Shown: positions 12,016 to 37,094 of the stretch, piece after piece
Layout of the letters: each line of letters begins with the position of its first letter
How positions within the stretch are numbered: position 1 is the stretch's first letter
NCBI RefSeq assembly: GCF_027409185.1
Contig: NC_084463.1
Location: 109,478,133-109,542,132 of the forward strand
From: Cynocephalus volans
Lineage: Eukaryota; Chordata; Mammalia; Dermoptera; Cynocephalidae
Direction of reading: 5' to 3'
DNA: 64,000 bases
Notes under the pieces: model-generated
The model's database searches: none
What the model was told of the DNA's origin: nothing
Seen by the model: only the letters and a program-made list of their open reading frames with translations
Translations under genes and position numbers: made by a program

Positions 12016-12751
12016 TATTTGAACCTAAATCTTTTAATACTAACAATGAAGTCAATAATTTTACGTTAGATTTGTGGGTACTAAAAAGCTGTTTTTTACT
12101 AACCAAAAAAAACAAAACAAGACAAAAACACAAGCACACAACCATTAACAGCTCCTAAAACCTCATCTTTATGAATTTAAAGTAATTTAATTGCAATCTA
12201 ATTTTTGCCAAGTTTCTTAGAACAAGAACTACTTCAGGAATTTTAAGTCTTTCAATTTATCAAAATGATATTTGTATGCTTTTCAGAGACCCACTTAAGA
12301 ATGCATACATTCTTTGTTTGCACATGCACACACAGAGATAATTTAGTTCCGATGTCTTATGATTTTATTTATTTTTGGCAGCTGGCCAGTACTGTCTTAT
12401 GATTTCAAATTGGTATAAAACAGTAATCTCAGAAGAGGGTACAAAATGTTGTTGTACCCTCAAGCTCATCATAAAGCAAATGAGAGAGGAGAAAAAAGTT
12501 AGGAGACATAGATATACTGATAGATGTTTCAAAATTATTTTTATTGTTACATTCCAAGAGGACATTAGGAAGAAAAATGCCAGTTATCCAATAACTGTTA
12601 TAACTTTCAGAGAGAGGCACCCGGAACTACAGTCCTAGTTCAAAGCTGCACATACTAGAGCTCAAACAGCTGCCTCTCAACACGACCGGAAATGCTGACA
12701 AATATGTGTATGTCATCAATCCAGGGAGGCTTGGGTTCAAAAGAAAATTTC

Positions 12752-12757
12752 TTTATT
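12752..12757 (-). terminator. TMEM9B: Candidate TMEM9B polyadenylation signal (AATAAA)
   Basis: TTTATT on the plus strand is AATAAA on the gene strand, about 780 nt past the stop codon. Competing AATAAA motifs lie at 13286-13281, 13323-13318 and 12370-12365, so the site actually used cannot be decided by eye. Confidence 0.4.
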
Positions 12758-13534
12758 GCAAGTGTCCAAGTCCTTAAGATTTGTCCTTCGAGATAGAAGA
12801 TGAGAAAGACCACACACACCAAGACTATGTTTAGTCATTAGAGTAAACTAGCAAATGGCCAGTTTGTTCTAGGATGCATTGCATCACACATTACAGTACA
12901 TGATGAAAATCTGCATTTTGTGAAGAGCCGCCAGGCATTTCAGATCTGGTTTACCATGAAGTATAGCTAACCAGATACCTAAATAATATAGTCAGTGCAA
13001 AAGTCAAATGGGGAAGTCAGCACTTTGATGAGGCTGACTGTGCTGCAAAATATAAACAAAACTTGAAAATAGAAGGTAAGGTCTATTTACAAAAGTTTGT
13101 TTAGTAAAGTGACTTGAGAAAAGTTGTGTTAAGCTCTTCCCATGCATCCCTCCCCTCTCCCAGCAGAAAAACAAAACAAAAAAACACCTGAAAATTACCT
13201 TGAAAATCAAGTTAAAACTGTGTGGTGAAAAAGAGAGTGCCTGTTCCAGATAAAGGACTTCAGGATAATTTACAAGCAGATTTATTTTTATTAGTAAAAT
13301 TCACAAATAGGAAAAGGTTTATTGGCTGACTTTGATCTGTGTGCTTTAAAAAAAGTCTCTATTAATACGTTAACAAGGAAAAAAACATTAAGCGTGTTTT
13401 TTCTTTTAGTTTTGAATCTTCTAGCAAGAGTTGGTGAAATCAACAGGATATTATAACACCACCCAGGAAAACTCAGTCAATTCTGTCCAGTGTCTGCCTT
13501 GTTTCCTTCTAGTCACCTTGAATTTCATTCCCAA

Positions 13535-28300
<14,766 letters not shown>

Positions 28301-28894
28301 GAGCCCCATAGAGGTAGCACAATGGCTCTCATAAAAATATTTTTCAGTTAGGGGAAAGAATGCAGGACTCATCACAACCACTAGGGATTTGCTGAAATGA
28401 ATGACCCATTTGAAATGTGGCTAGTCTGAACTGAGGTATGCTGTAAGTGTAAAATAATGCAGTGGATTTCAGAGACTTAGTATGAAAAAACAACGTGTAA
28501 AATATCTCAGTAATTTAAAAATATTGGTTAAAAGTTAACTATTTTGGATATATTCAGTTAAATATATTAATTTCACTTGTTTTTTTACTTCTTAAATGTA
28601 GCTACTAGAAAATTTTATATTAGGGAGTGCCATTCTAGAATACAGAATGTGGCTTCCAAGAGTAGAATGTGACTATAGGATAGATGTTGCCTAACTGGAG
28701 ACTAATAAGGTTAAGCCGAGGTAAGGAAAGTGGTGACAGAGAGGAATTGGCACAGCTAAAGCCTGGGGTTTGGGGAAGGTGTATGTCTGCCAAAAAAATA
28801 AAAGTAATTTCAGGTGACTCAATGGAAGTGTGGGGGGGTGTCAGTTACTCTTGTTCTACCCAGAAAACTCTTACTTTTCTTTTAGGTCAGGGGT

Positions 28895-29095
28895 CTTCTA
28901 AGCCAGAAAGCCTTCCCTGCCTTAAGTGCACTACCTTCTGTGTTTGTGCAGTTCTCTTTCCTAACTTATCCCATATGGTAAAATTATATTTTCATATCTG
29001 CCTTTATACTCCCAGCCTCCACCAAAATATTGAGGGTAGGGACCTTGTTTTATTATCTTTGTACCTGAAGACTGAGATCAAAACAATAAATATTT
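28895..29095 (+). repeat. L2 3'-end fragment
   Basis: 'aaggcttccctgcctt', 'cttatcccatatg', 'attgagggtagggaccttgt' and 'caataaatatttggggg' are successive blocks of the L2 3' end. Confidence 0.65.
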
Positions 29096-29099
29096 GGGG

Positions 29100-30075
29100 G
29101 ACCAAGGAAAGGGAAAAGGGGAATGGGAGAGGCTCCTCTGGTCAGTCTCAAAGAAAACCAACAGGTACCTACTTGAATCCTTACATGATTCCTTTCTACC
29201 ATGAGAGGTGATGCTGAGATGCCCAAAGAAGTACAAATGGTGGGATCTGGGGCACCACAGTAGGCAAGAGAGGAGAGATTTCTGACTTGGGGTCTGTGGG
29301 TCACATCGGAGTTGTTCTGTTTATAGGCAGGATGGCCTTAATCAGCACTCACTCTTTCCCCCTTCTTTTTCCTTGCTTCCCTGTAACCAGGTTTCCCTAC
29401 TCTGTTCCTCCTAAGGAGTGAGACAGGTCCAGGAGTACCCTCCCACCTGGCCTGGGCCCTCTCACGTCTTTGTGAGGGCTGAAAAATTCCCTGGTGGAGT
29501 ATAGTTAGGAAAGGAAGGAAGAGGAGCCCTCTCTAAATTTTAGTGTGGAAGTCAGAAGGTTAGGAAGCAGAAGTGACAATTTATGTATCTGGGACAAATG
29601 TATATAGGACTAAGGCTTTGCCAGGTCTGTCTGCAGCCCTCCATCCCCCTTTTCCTTCCAGTGACCAAATAGCTCTTTGGATGCCCCTTTCTTATTCCTC
29701 CACCCCATCTTTTCAGATCTACCCAGCCCTTGCCCAGGCCACACCAGTCCAGGAGAACAAATGGAGTCATGCACATCATCAATGATGATTTCCTTGGATT
29801 GTGCCTCCAGTGGCAGGGGACACTCATACACAAAGTCCTTCCAGTTATTTTTGAGCATACGCTTGGAACTTCTTACATGAGCCCTCTCCTTTGTCCTGTC
29901 CAACTGCTAGGATGCTCCTTCCTACTCAGTCCCCTTTAGTGACACTGTCTGCTTTTCATTGTCTATAAAGCCATACAAGTGCACCATGCCATCACTTGCT
30001 GGTGCCTACCATGATAACAGCAACGTACAGGGCCAGAATATTATTTCTCTGTTCCTACAGCTGCTGGTGCCACTA
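29100..30075. other. Intergenic, nothing recognised
   Basis: About 1 kb upstream of TMEM9B with several short open frames on both strands but no known protein content and no repeat I can name. Confidence 0.45.
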
Positions 30076-30079
30076 CTGC

Positions 30080-30388
30080 TGACTGGGGGATTGGTTCCAG
30101 GACCTCCTGCGATACCAAAATCCATGGTTGCTCAAGTCCCTGATAGAAAATGGTGTAGTATTTGCATACAACCTACGTACATCTTCCCATATACTTTAAA
30201 TCATCTCTAGATTACTTATAATGCCCAATGTAAATGGTTGTTATACTGCATTTTTTAGGGAATAATGGCAAGAAAGAAAGTCTATACATTTTCAGTACAG
30301 ATGCAATTTTTTCCCCAATATTTTCGATCCAAGGTTGGTTGAATCCATGGATACAGAACCCATGGATACGGAGAACCAACTATACTTA
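30080..30388 (+). mobile_element. MER2-like Tigger (pogo-type) DNA transposon
   Basis: 'gggggattggttccaggacc', 'gataccaaaatccatgg', 'catacaacctacgtacatc', 'atactttaaatcatctctag' and 'gttggttgaatccatgg' up to 'ggagaaccaacta'. This is the MER2 layout with both ends. Non-autonomous. Confidence 0.8.
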
Positions 30389-30974
30389 ATGAAAATAGTC
30401 TCTCCTCTCTTACCACTAAGATTTTCAAATAAATGAAATACTGCATTAATTATATTCATTTAAATTTTTATCAATAGATTACATTTTTAAAAATCAAACA
30501 ATATCACTAGGCTTATAATGAAAAACTCAGTTTCTACACCCCAGAGATAATCTATTTTTTTATCTTTTAGCTGTATCTTCTGGGATTTATCTCCATATTT
30601 CTAAATAGCATGCTTATACTACTAATTCTTAATTTTTCAACTTGGGCTGTTTTACTTGTTGCTATAGGAAATAAGCTATATATTTATACTCCAAAGACTT
30701 CTCATAAACATGTATTATTTCTCCATCCTCCATCCCTCAATATATCTATATCACCCTATTTAGGAAAATCACTATTCATTATATTATAAAAGTATACATA
30801 TTATTGGTAGTTCATCCAATTAGCATAATATGATTACATTTCCTTTTGCCTGAAGTTAGCCATTGCCTCTCTCCATGCAAACTTTCTCCAAGTACCATTC
30901 AAGCAGCATTCAAGTATCTATAATTAATTTATCCCAGTCTCCTCTCAATGGACTTAAACACATAATTTAACTTC

Positions 30975-31405
30975 ACTGTAAGTTGACAAAGTATAAATGT
31001 ATATATTTATGGGGTACAAAAGTGATGTTACGATATATGTATACAATGTGGAATGATTAAATCAAGCTAATTAGCATATCCATCACCTCAAATACTTATT
31101 TTGTGTGATGAAAACATTTGAAATTTACTCTTAGCAATTTTGGAATACAGAAAACACTACTATTAACTATAGTCACCATCCTGTGCAATAGATCTCAAAA
31201 GGCTTATTTCTCCTGTCTAGCTGAAACTTTGTACGCTTTGACCAACATCTCCCCATCCCAACCCCCAGCATCTGGTAACCACTATTCTGCTCTCTGATTC
31301 CATGAGTCTGATTGTTTTAGATCCCATATTTAAGTCAGATCATTTGGTATTTGACTTTCTGTGCCTGGCTTGTTTCACTTAGCATAATGTCTTCCAGGCA
31401 GCACT
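30975..31405 (-). mobile_element. LINE-1 3'UTR fragment, antisense (older)
   Basis: 'atatatttatggggtacaaaagtga', 'aatcaagctaattagcatatcc' and 'tcacttagcataatgtcttcca' are blocks of an L1M 3'UTR read backwards. Confidence 0.75.
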
Positions 31406-31429
31406 TTCTTGTCCACTCTCCTCTCTGCT

Positions 31430-31905
31430 TTTTATTTTTATTTTTATTTTTTAAATTTTTTTTAATAACAAATGATATTTATTTTTTATTATGTGTACAT
31501 GTGGTGTACAAAGTTAATTTTCAATAATTGTGTATAATGTGTGGTGGTTAGATCAGTATAGTTAGCTTATTCATCATTACAATCGTCCTTTGTGTCCTTT
31601 GACCAATTCCTCATTAGCTCCTTCCTCTCCCCCTCCTTTCCCCTTCCAGTTTTCTCATAGTTCAGCGTATTACTGTGATTGTTGTTTCTTTCTTTCTCTC
31701 TGTCTCTCTTTATTGTTCATTTGTTTATTTATGGATTCAGCTCCCAGTTATGAATGAGAATATGCAGTATTTCTCTTTCTGCACCTGGGTTGTTTCACTT
31801 AGAACAATTTTCCCCAGACTCATCCACATTGCTGCAAATGGTAGAATTTCATTCTTTTTTTTTTAATGTCTGAGTAGTATTCCATTGTGTATATGAAAGC
31901 TGACT
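31430..31905 (-). mobile_element. LINE-1 3' end, antisense, with polypyrimidine tract
   Basis: T-rich tail repeats (tttta)n, 'tattatgtgtacatgtgg', a tract 'tcctctccccctcctttcccc' at about 31622-31650 (a polypurine tract on the L1 strand, typical of L1 3'UTRs), then 'gttgtttcacttag' and 'gagtagtattccattgtgta'. It seems younger than the L1 piece beside it and is possibly lineage-specific. Confidence 0.6.
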
Positions 31906-32321
31906 GAAAGTTCTGTGTTCATAGTCAGGGCTTGTAATTAGTAGGATATACTGCAGTATTTTTCAAGTTTCTGGTTGCAAAGCCATTTGTGGTTTGCTGT
32001 GAAACCAGTCTAATCAGCTGCAACCAACATTTCACCTCCAAGTGACGGAATAGAAAATACTACATCAGAATACATCACACACAAGAAAAGAATTATTTTG
32101 TGAAACTTTAGTTTCTTACACATACACACTATGTATTGGGTCAATCCCATAAAATGGGAATTTCTTATTTTGAGTGTCTTTTCAAAAACAAATTGAAAAA
32201 GTACCATTTAGAGTGATCAAGGAGATCACCACCTGTCAGGACAGGTAGGTCTTTTCTCTTCGAAAGAGAGGTAAGTTTCTCTGGAGAAAAATTCTCTAAA
32301 CTTCTACTTGCTGGTTTGATA

Positions 32322-32445
32322 GCCAGTGTTCATTCATTCAAATATTTGTGCTAAACGCCGTTCTAGGTACTGTGTGAACAAAACAGACAAAACTCTGTCC
32401 TTGAAACTAACATTCTAGTGGGGGGAGACATAATAAATTATGTAG
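32322..32445 (-). repeat. L2 3'-end fragment, antisense
   Basis: 'cattcattcaaatatttg ... ttctaggtactgtg', 'aacaaaacagacaaaactc', 'acattctagtgggggga' is a clear antisense L2 end. Confidence 0.65.
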
Positions 32446-32649
32446 TATTTAGGTACTATGCTATGGTAACACAACAGCAGAAGGAAAAGCTGAATATATG
32501 CATGCAGATGCTTGTAAGGAGAGAGGTAGGAGTGGTGGGTGTTCTGATTACTTCACGAATGAAGTAGAAAGCAAGGTCATCTGAGAGTAAGAATGGGGAA
32601 GGAGATGTTGGAAGCTTGAGGAGAAAAGAGGTGTGAAATAATTTAGGAC

Positions 32650-33007
32650 ACAGCACAGCAAACTATAGCCTGCAGCCAAATCCTGTTTTTGTACAGTCCA
32701 CAAGCAAAGAATAATTTTTATGTTTTTAAATGCTTGGGAAAAAATCTAAAGATGATACTGCAAGAGTCCTTCAAAAAGTTCATGGGAAAACAATTAAAAG
32801 ATAATATGAATCTTCCCATGAACTATTTGAAGTATCCTCATATATATTGTGATATGTAAAAATTATATAAAATTTAAAATTCATTCATTTACTTACTGCT
32901 TATAGCTATTTTCATGCTACAATGGCAGAGTTGAGTTACGAAAGAGACTATGATCTTCAAAGCCAAAAATATTTATCTGTCGCTTCACAGAAAAAGTCGA
33001 CTGACCT
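32650..33007. mobile_element. hAT-family non-autonomous transposon split by a MITE
   Basis: 'cagcaaactatagcctgcagccaaatcc' and, after the insert, 'gctacaatggcagagttgag', 'gaccctg'-type end decayed to 'gtcgactgacctga'. It is the same family as the copy at about 51.1 kb ('cagcaaatac ... ggagttaagtagttgagac'). The MITE at 32764-32839 breaks it. Confidence 0.6.
32764..32839. mobile_element. Palindromic mariner-type MITE, copy 2, nested in a hAT element
   Basis: Arms 'ccttcaaaaagttcatggga' and 'tcccatgaactatttgaagt' flank 'attaaaagataatat'. The centre is the reverse complement of that in copy 1, so the two copies are inverted with respect to each other. Confidence 0.65.
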
Positions 33008-33009
33008 GA

Positions 33010-34650
33010 TCTAGGAGAATGAGTAAGTGAATGGACTAGGAAAATATGATTATCAGGCAGCGTTAAGGGCCTAAGGGTTATGGACATGAATTTAAAGTGA
33101 AACCAGTCAGCATGGTTGCTGCACAGGTGTAGGTACAGAGTAGACAGAGCTGGCTTTAACTAAAGTGGCTTTGTGAAGTAAGTGCAACAAAAAGAGGGTA
33201 AATTGAGTTAGAAGTATATGCAAGTGAATGATTATAATGAACTCTGTTGACTATGAAGGAAGGAGACAGGTTGGGGACAATGAAAAGGTAGTATTCCAAG
33301 GACTGTTGGAGTCAAGTTATAAGGAGATGTCTGGAAGATAGATGGTGGTGGTCAGAAAGAATACATGAACCTGAGATTATGGAGGGGTAACAGTTTTTGG
33401 TAATAACAAGATCTACAGTATGACCATGGGAGTGAATTGATGAGAATGGTAGAGGATAAGATCTGTGGAAAACTGGTATTCAAGGAACCAATCTTTCAGG
33501 GTGTTGAAAGGATCATCCATGCATGTATAATTAAATCGCCAAGAACTAAATCAGGAGTAGTGTTGGAAGGAGTGAAATGAGCCAAGAGCTAAACTTATTG
33601 AGAAATGAGAGGGAGTGACCCAGGGGTTTGTTGATTTTGTAGATAATAATAGCAGCAATGAAGGGAAGTAGGTGATACAATTTGATGGCATGAGACTCAA
33701 AGCTGGGGAATTTTAAGGGACAATAGGAGAAATGTCTGGAAGCAGTAATGAGGAACAAGGAGAGCATCTTCCCCATCTCTAGGACCAGTAATAGGAGGAC
33801 TATAGGAGAAAAAAAACACCATGAAAGGGCTGCAGTGAAAGCAATATCCTAAGATAACAGCCAAGTTTCAGAGTTGTAGGATACAAGCCAGGGAAAGAAA
33901 GAGGTTTCTAACTCTTCAGAATGCTGACCTTTAAATCTCCATTTCCAGTAGGGTGCTTCCGCTTAGCTCCCGGTTGTTCTTCGTGGTTCCAACTGGTTTG
34001 TCTTCTCCAGGAGATGAATAGGTAAATGAATGAATTAATTAACAAGGGGTGAGTATCTCAGGTCTAACTTACTTTATAGTCTTTCAAGTAATCATCTTTT
34101 TATCCTTCTACCCACTATCTTGCTTTCCAGATAACTAGTGCCTCCAATTTCTGAGCTTTTTCTGGGCTTCTGTGGCACAAATTTGCTTGCTTATTGCAAG
34201 CTACTACCCCCATGTAGCCGCCCCCATTTCCTGCCTTTTCTGGTCTGCTCAATCAGTTGTTGCTTATTTTTTGCTTTCCAAATTCAAATATTTTGTTGAC
34301 ATTTCCTGAATGCTGTTATCTTTTCTCCCATTTTCTTTGTTCTCATGGGTTTATACCACTTAACATTCCTTTACTGTTATTTTAGTGGAGTTTCAAGAAG
34401 GAGTAATGTTTCCAGGCCATTTTTTTTAAACAAGAAGTTATCAACAAGAGTTTGTCAAGGGGTCAAACATGTCTGACCAGCTTGCTCTTCCCAGAATGTG
34501 TCTCCCTCAAACACATAGACTCCTGATTAGCCCACCCTCCAGGTTTCTGGTATACACAGACAGATCTGAATCCCAGTGGTGGAACCAACTTAGGCTGATT
34601 CTGGGTTTCCCACCCCATTTTTTCTTCCTTCTGATTGTCACTCTTTTCAA
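33010..34650. other. Intergenic, nothing recognised
   Basis: A/T-rich DNA between TMEM9B and NRIP3. I see no exon, RNA gene or repeat I can name. Confidence 0.45.
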
Positions 34651-34658
34651 TTCCTGCC

Positions 34659-35089
34659 TGTATTAACTCCTTTTTTTTTTTTTTTTTCTTATAACAAAAT
34701 ACATGGAACTAGGTGATTTATAAAGAAAAGCAACATTTATTGCTTACAGTTTCTGAGGCTGGGAAGTCCAAAGTCCATCTGGTGGTGGTGACAGTGATCC
34801 AGGGGTCTCACATTGCAAGATGGTGGAAGCAGAGAGAGCAAGAGAGAGACAGACAGACTCTCCTCTTAAAGCCCCCAGAACCACGCCCTTGACCATCATT
34901 TTTAATCCATTCACTATTGCACGTCCTACAATCCAATCACCTCTTTAAGGCTCCACCTTTCAATTACCATAATAGGATTGCCCACCCTCTTAACAGTCAC
35001 AGTGGGGGCTAAGTTTCTAATACATAATACTTGGGGGACATAATTCAAGCTTCAATGAGTTTTGGGGGGACATAATTCAATCCACTACA
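34659..35089 (-). mobile_element. MaLR (MLT1/MST-type) solo LTR, antisense
   Basis: It runs from 'tgtattaact' to 'ccactaca', with near-matching 5-bp flanks ctgcc / ctgct. Internal blocks are 'aggtgatttataaagaaaag', 'gaggctgggaagtccaaag' and 'ctacaatccaatcacctctt'. A T-rich run near the left end (34669-34687) is unusual. It shares its subfamily pattern with the LTR at 63562-63961. Non-coding remnant of an ancient endogenous retrovirus-like element. Confidence 0.8.
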
Positions 35090-35094
35090 CTGCT

Positions 35095-37020
35095 CTTCTC
35101 CTCGCCCCTTACCTGCTGATACAAACCTTGCCATTTCTAAAATTCTGCTCTTCATGGACATACACATCTGGATCCTCCTCTCTGGCTCCTGTTCCCCAGA
35201 CCTTAGAACAGGTCCGCATCATATGTCCCTGTGCTCCAATTGCTGTTTTTGAAGCCTGTTCATTTTAATGTACTTTCTATTCCCCAATTGTTCCTATATA
35301 CCACTGAGAAACTATTGCAAGCTCAGATATGTGGGGGACGATTTCTGTAGGACTTTCAAAACAGGGTAACTGCTTCGTATGGTCAGCCCCAGCGCCAATC
35401 AAATTCTCATGTCCTTACCGATTTCCAGAATAAGCAAAATGAGAATCCTTATAGTGCCCCCCCATCCCAGTACAAGGTCATCCAGTGTATCCAAAGAGTC
35501 CAGCATTTCCTAATAGAACCTCCAGATTATTTTGCTAACTGATAAAAGCGGAGTTACATTCCTGTTATTCAGGCTCATAGTACAGAAGATTATACATCCC
35601 TACTCCCTCTGCCCTCCAGGTCTCTCCCCTGGCAAACACAAATACCTCTATTAGATCAACCATATTCTTGCTTCCCAGAAGGCAATGGGCAGGGTTTGAG
35701 TATGTCAACATTGGAGTTTCTGGGTTCCCTCGAGAGTTGTATCAATTACAAATTGGGAGACCACTCTGGCTCCAGTAAGAGCAATGCCACGATTGAAATC
35801 CCCTCTCTAATTATTAAGGGGGGCTGGGATTTGCTGGAAGAGACATAGGTCCAGGAAAGAATGTGAAAAGGGTGCTGGAAAGAAAGCCTGTAGCTATCAG
35901 GCTGGCTGCCAGAACCCTTGGACAAGTCAATACCTAAAAGCAGATAGATCCAGTTTTTTTCTCCATTCTGGTCAGGCACCTGGCAGCCTCAGTCTCTCAG
36001 AACATATACAACCCTTAAATTAAAAGGCCTCTGAGAAAACAGTTGTCACAATGCCCATGTGCTTAACACCATGTGGGAAACGGCCTCCAGTGGGTCATCT
36101 GCCAGACAGGTGAGTATTAAATAAGACAGCAGCATATTATAGCTCAGGATGCACTGATAGCAGAAGTTCAAAGCAGTAGCTCACAGAGGAGTCTGAGCTA
36201 CAAGCACAGACTAGTTTGTCTCTGCTTTCTGATTTCTTGAGAACAGCAGCTGCAGCCCTTCAAAGCTGGGTAACAAACTCATAATTTCAGTTCAATTGAA
36301 TTAGTCAATGTTAGTAGAGATGGTGTGACTCAAAAAGAAGCTACATTTGACTCACAATGCTGTTTAATAAAGTTGTCCTACAATCAGTGAATTTTGGCAT
36401 TAGAAATCCCCTTGGAGGCCTCCTTAACCAACCTTCTACTCAATGCAGAAATCTCTTTCATAATATTGCCAGGAAATGATCATCCCACCTTTCACTTCCA
36501 ATGAAAGACAACTTAGAGATAGCCCATTTGATTTTGCTAAATAGTTGTATCTTTTTATTTTATCATTACACAATGTAAATATTTAATAGTTGTATCTTGA
36601 TACTTTTCTGAGCCTTGGCTTTCTCTTCAGCAAAAACAGTGCTGCCTTCTTTGCAGGGGTTAGCATAGTCGCTGGTTTACAGTAGATACCTTCCTCCAAT
36701 TGAGTCAGGATTTGCCTGCCACCTGCTCCTATTGGAAATGCTTGCCTTCTGGTACCAGAAAGAACACTTTCCACATGACAGCTCTGAAGACAAAAATCAT
36801 GTTATCATTGTCTTTTTCTGGATGCTCCACAAATTGTATACATGTCCCTGTCTTACAAATGACATCCTGTATGCACAGAGTCCTTAATATTTCCACATAT
36901 AATGTATAATCAGCTAAAACATCAATATCATCTTCACATGACTTTCTGTTAATCCAAGTTCTCCCCCACTATGTAAGTGCAATAAATTTTAAAAAATAAA
37001 TAAATAAAAGTCAGGATATG
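35095..37020. other. Intergenic, nothing recognised
   Basis: No coding exon or clear repeat. Minus-strand AATAAA motifs here (for example at 36559-36554) could only serve NRIP3 if its 3'UTR is several kilobases long. Confidence 0.4.
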
Positions 37021-37034
37021 ATATGATATATATA

Positions 37035-37092
37035 TTTTTTTCTTTTCTTTTTTTTTTAAAGATGACTGGCAAGGGGATCTTAACCCTTGACA
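37035..37092 (-). mobile_element. tRNA-derived SINE, 3' half only, antisense
   Basis: T-rich tail, then 'aaagatgactggcaagggga' and 'tcttaacccttgac', the same 3' half seen in the dimer at 45455-45640. The rest is missing. Confidence 0.75.
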
Positions 37093-37094
37093 AA

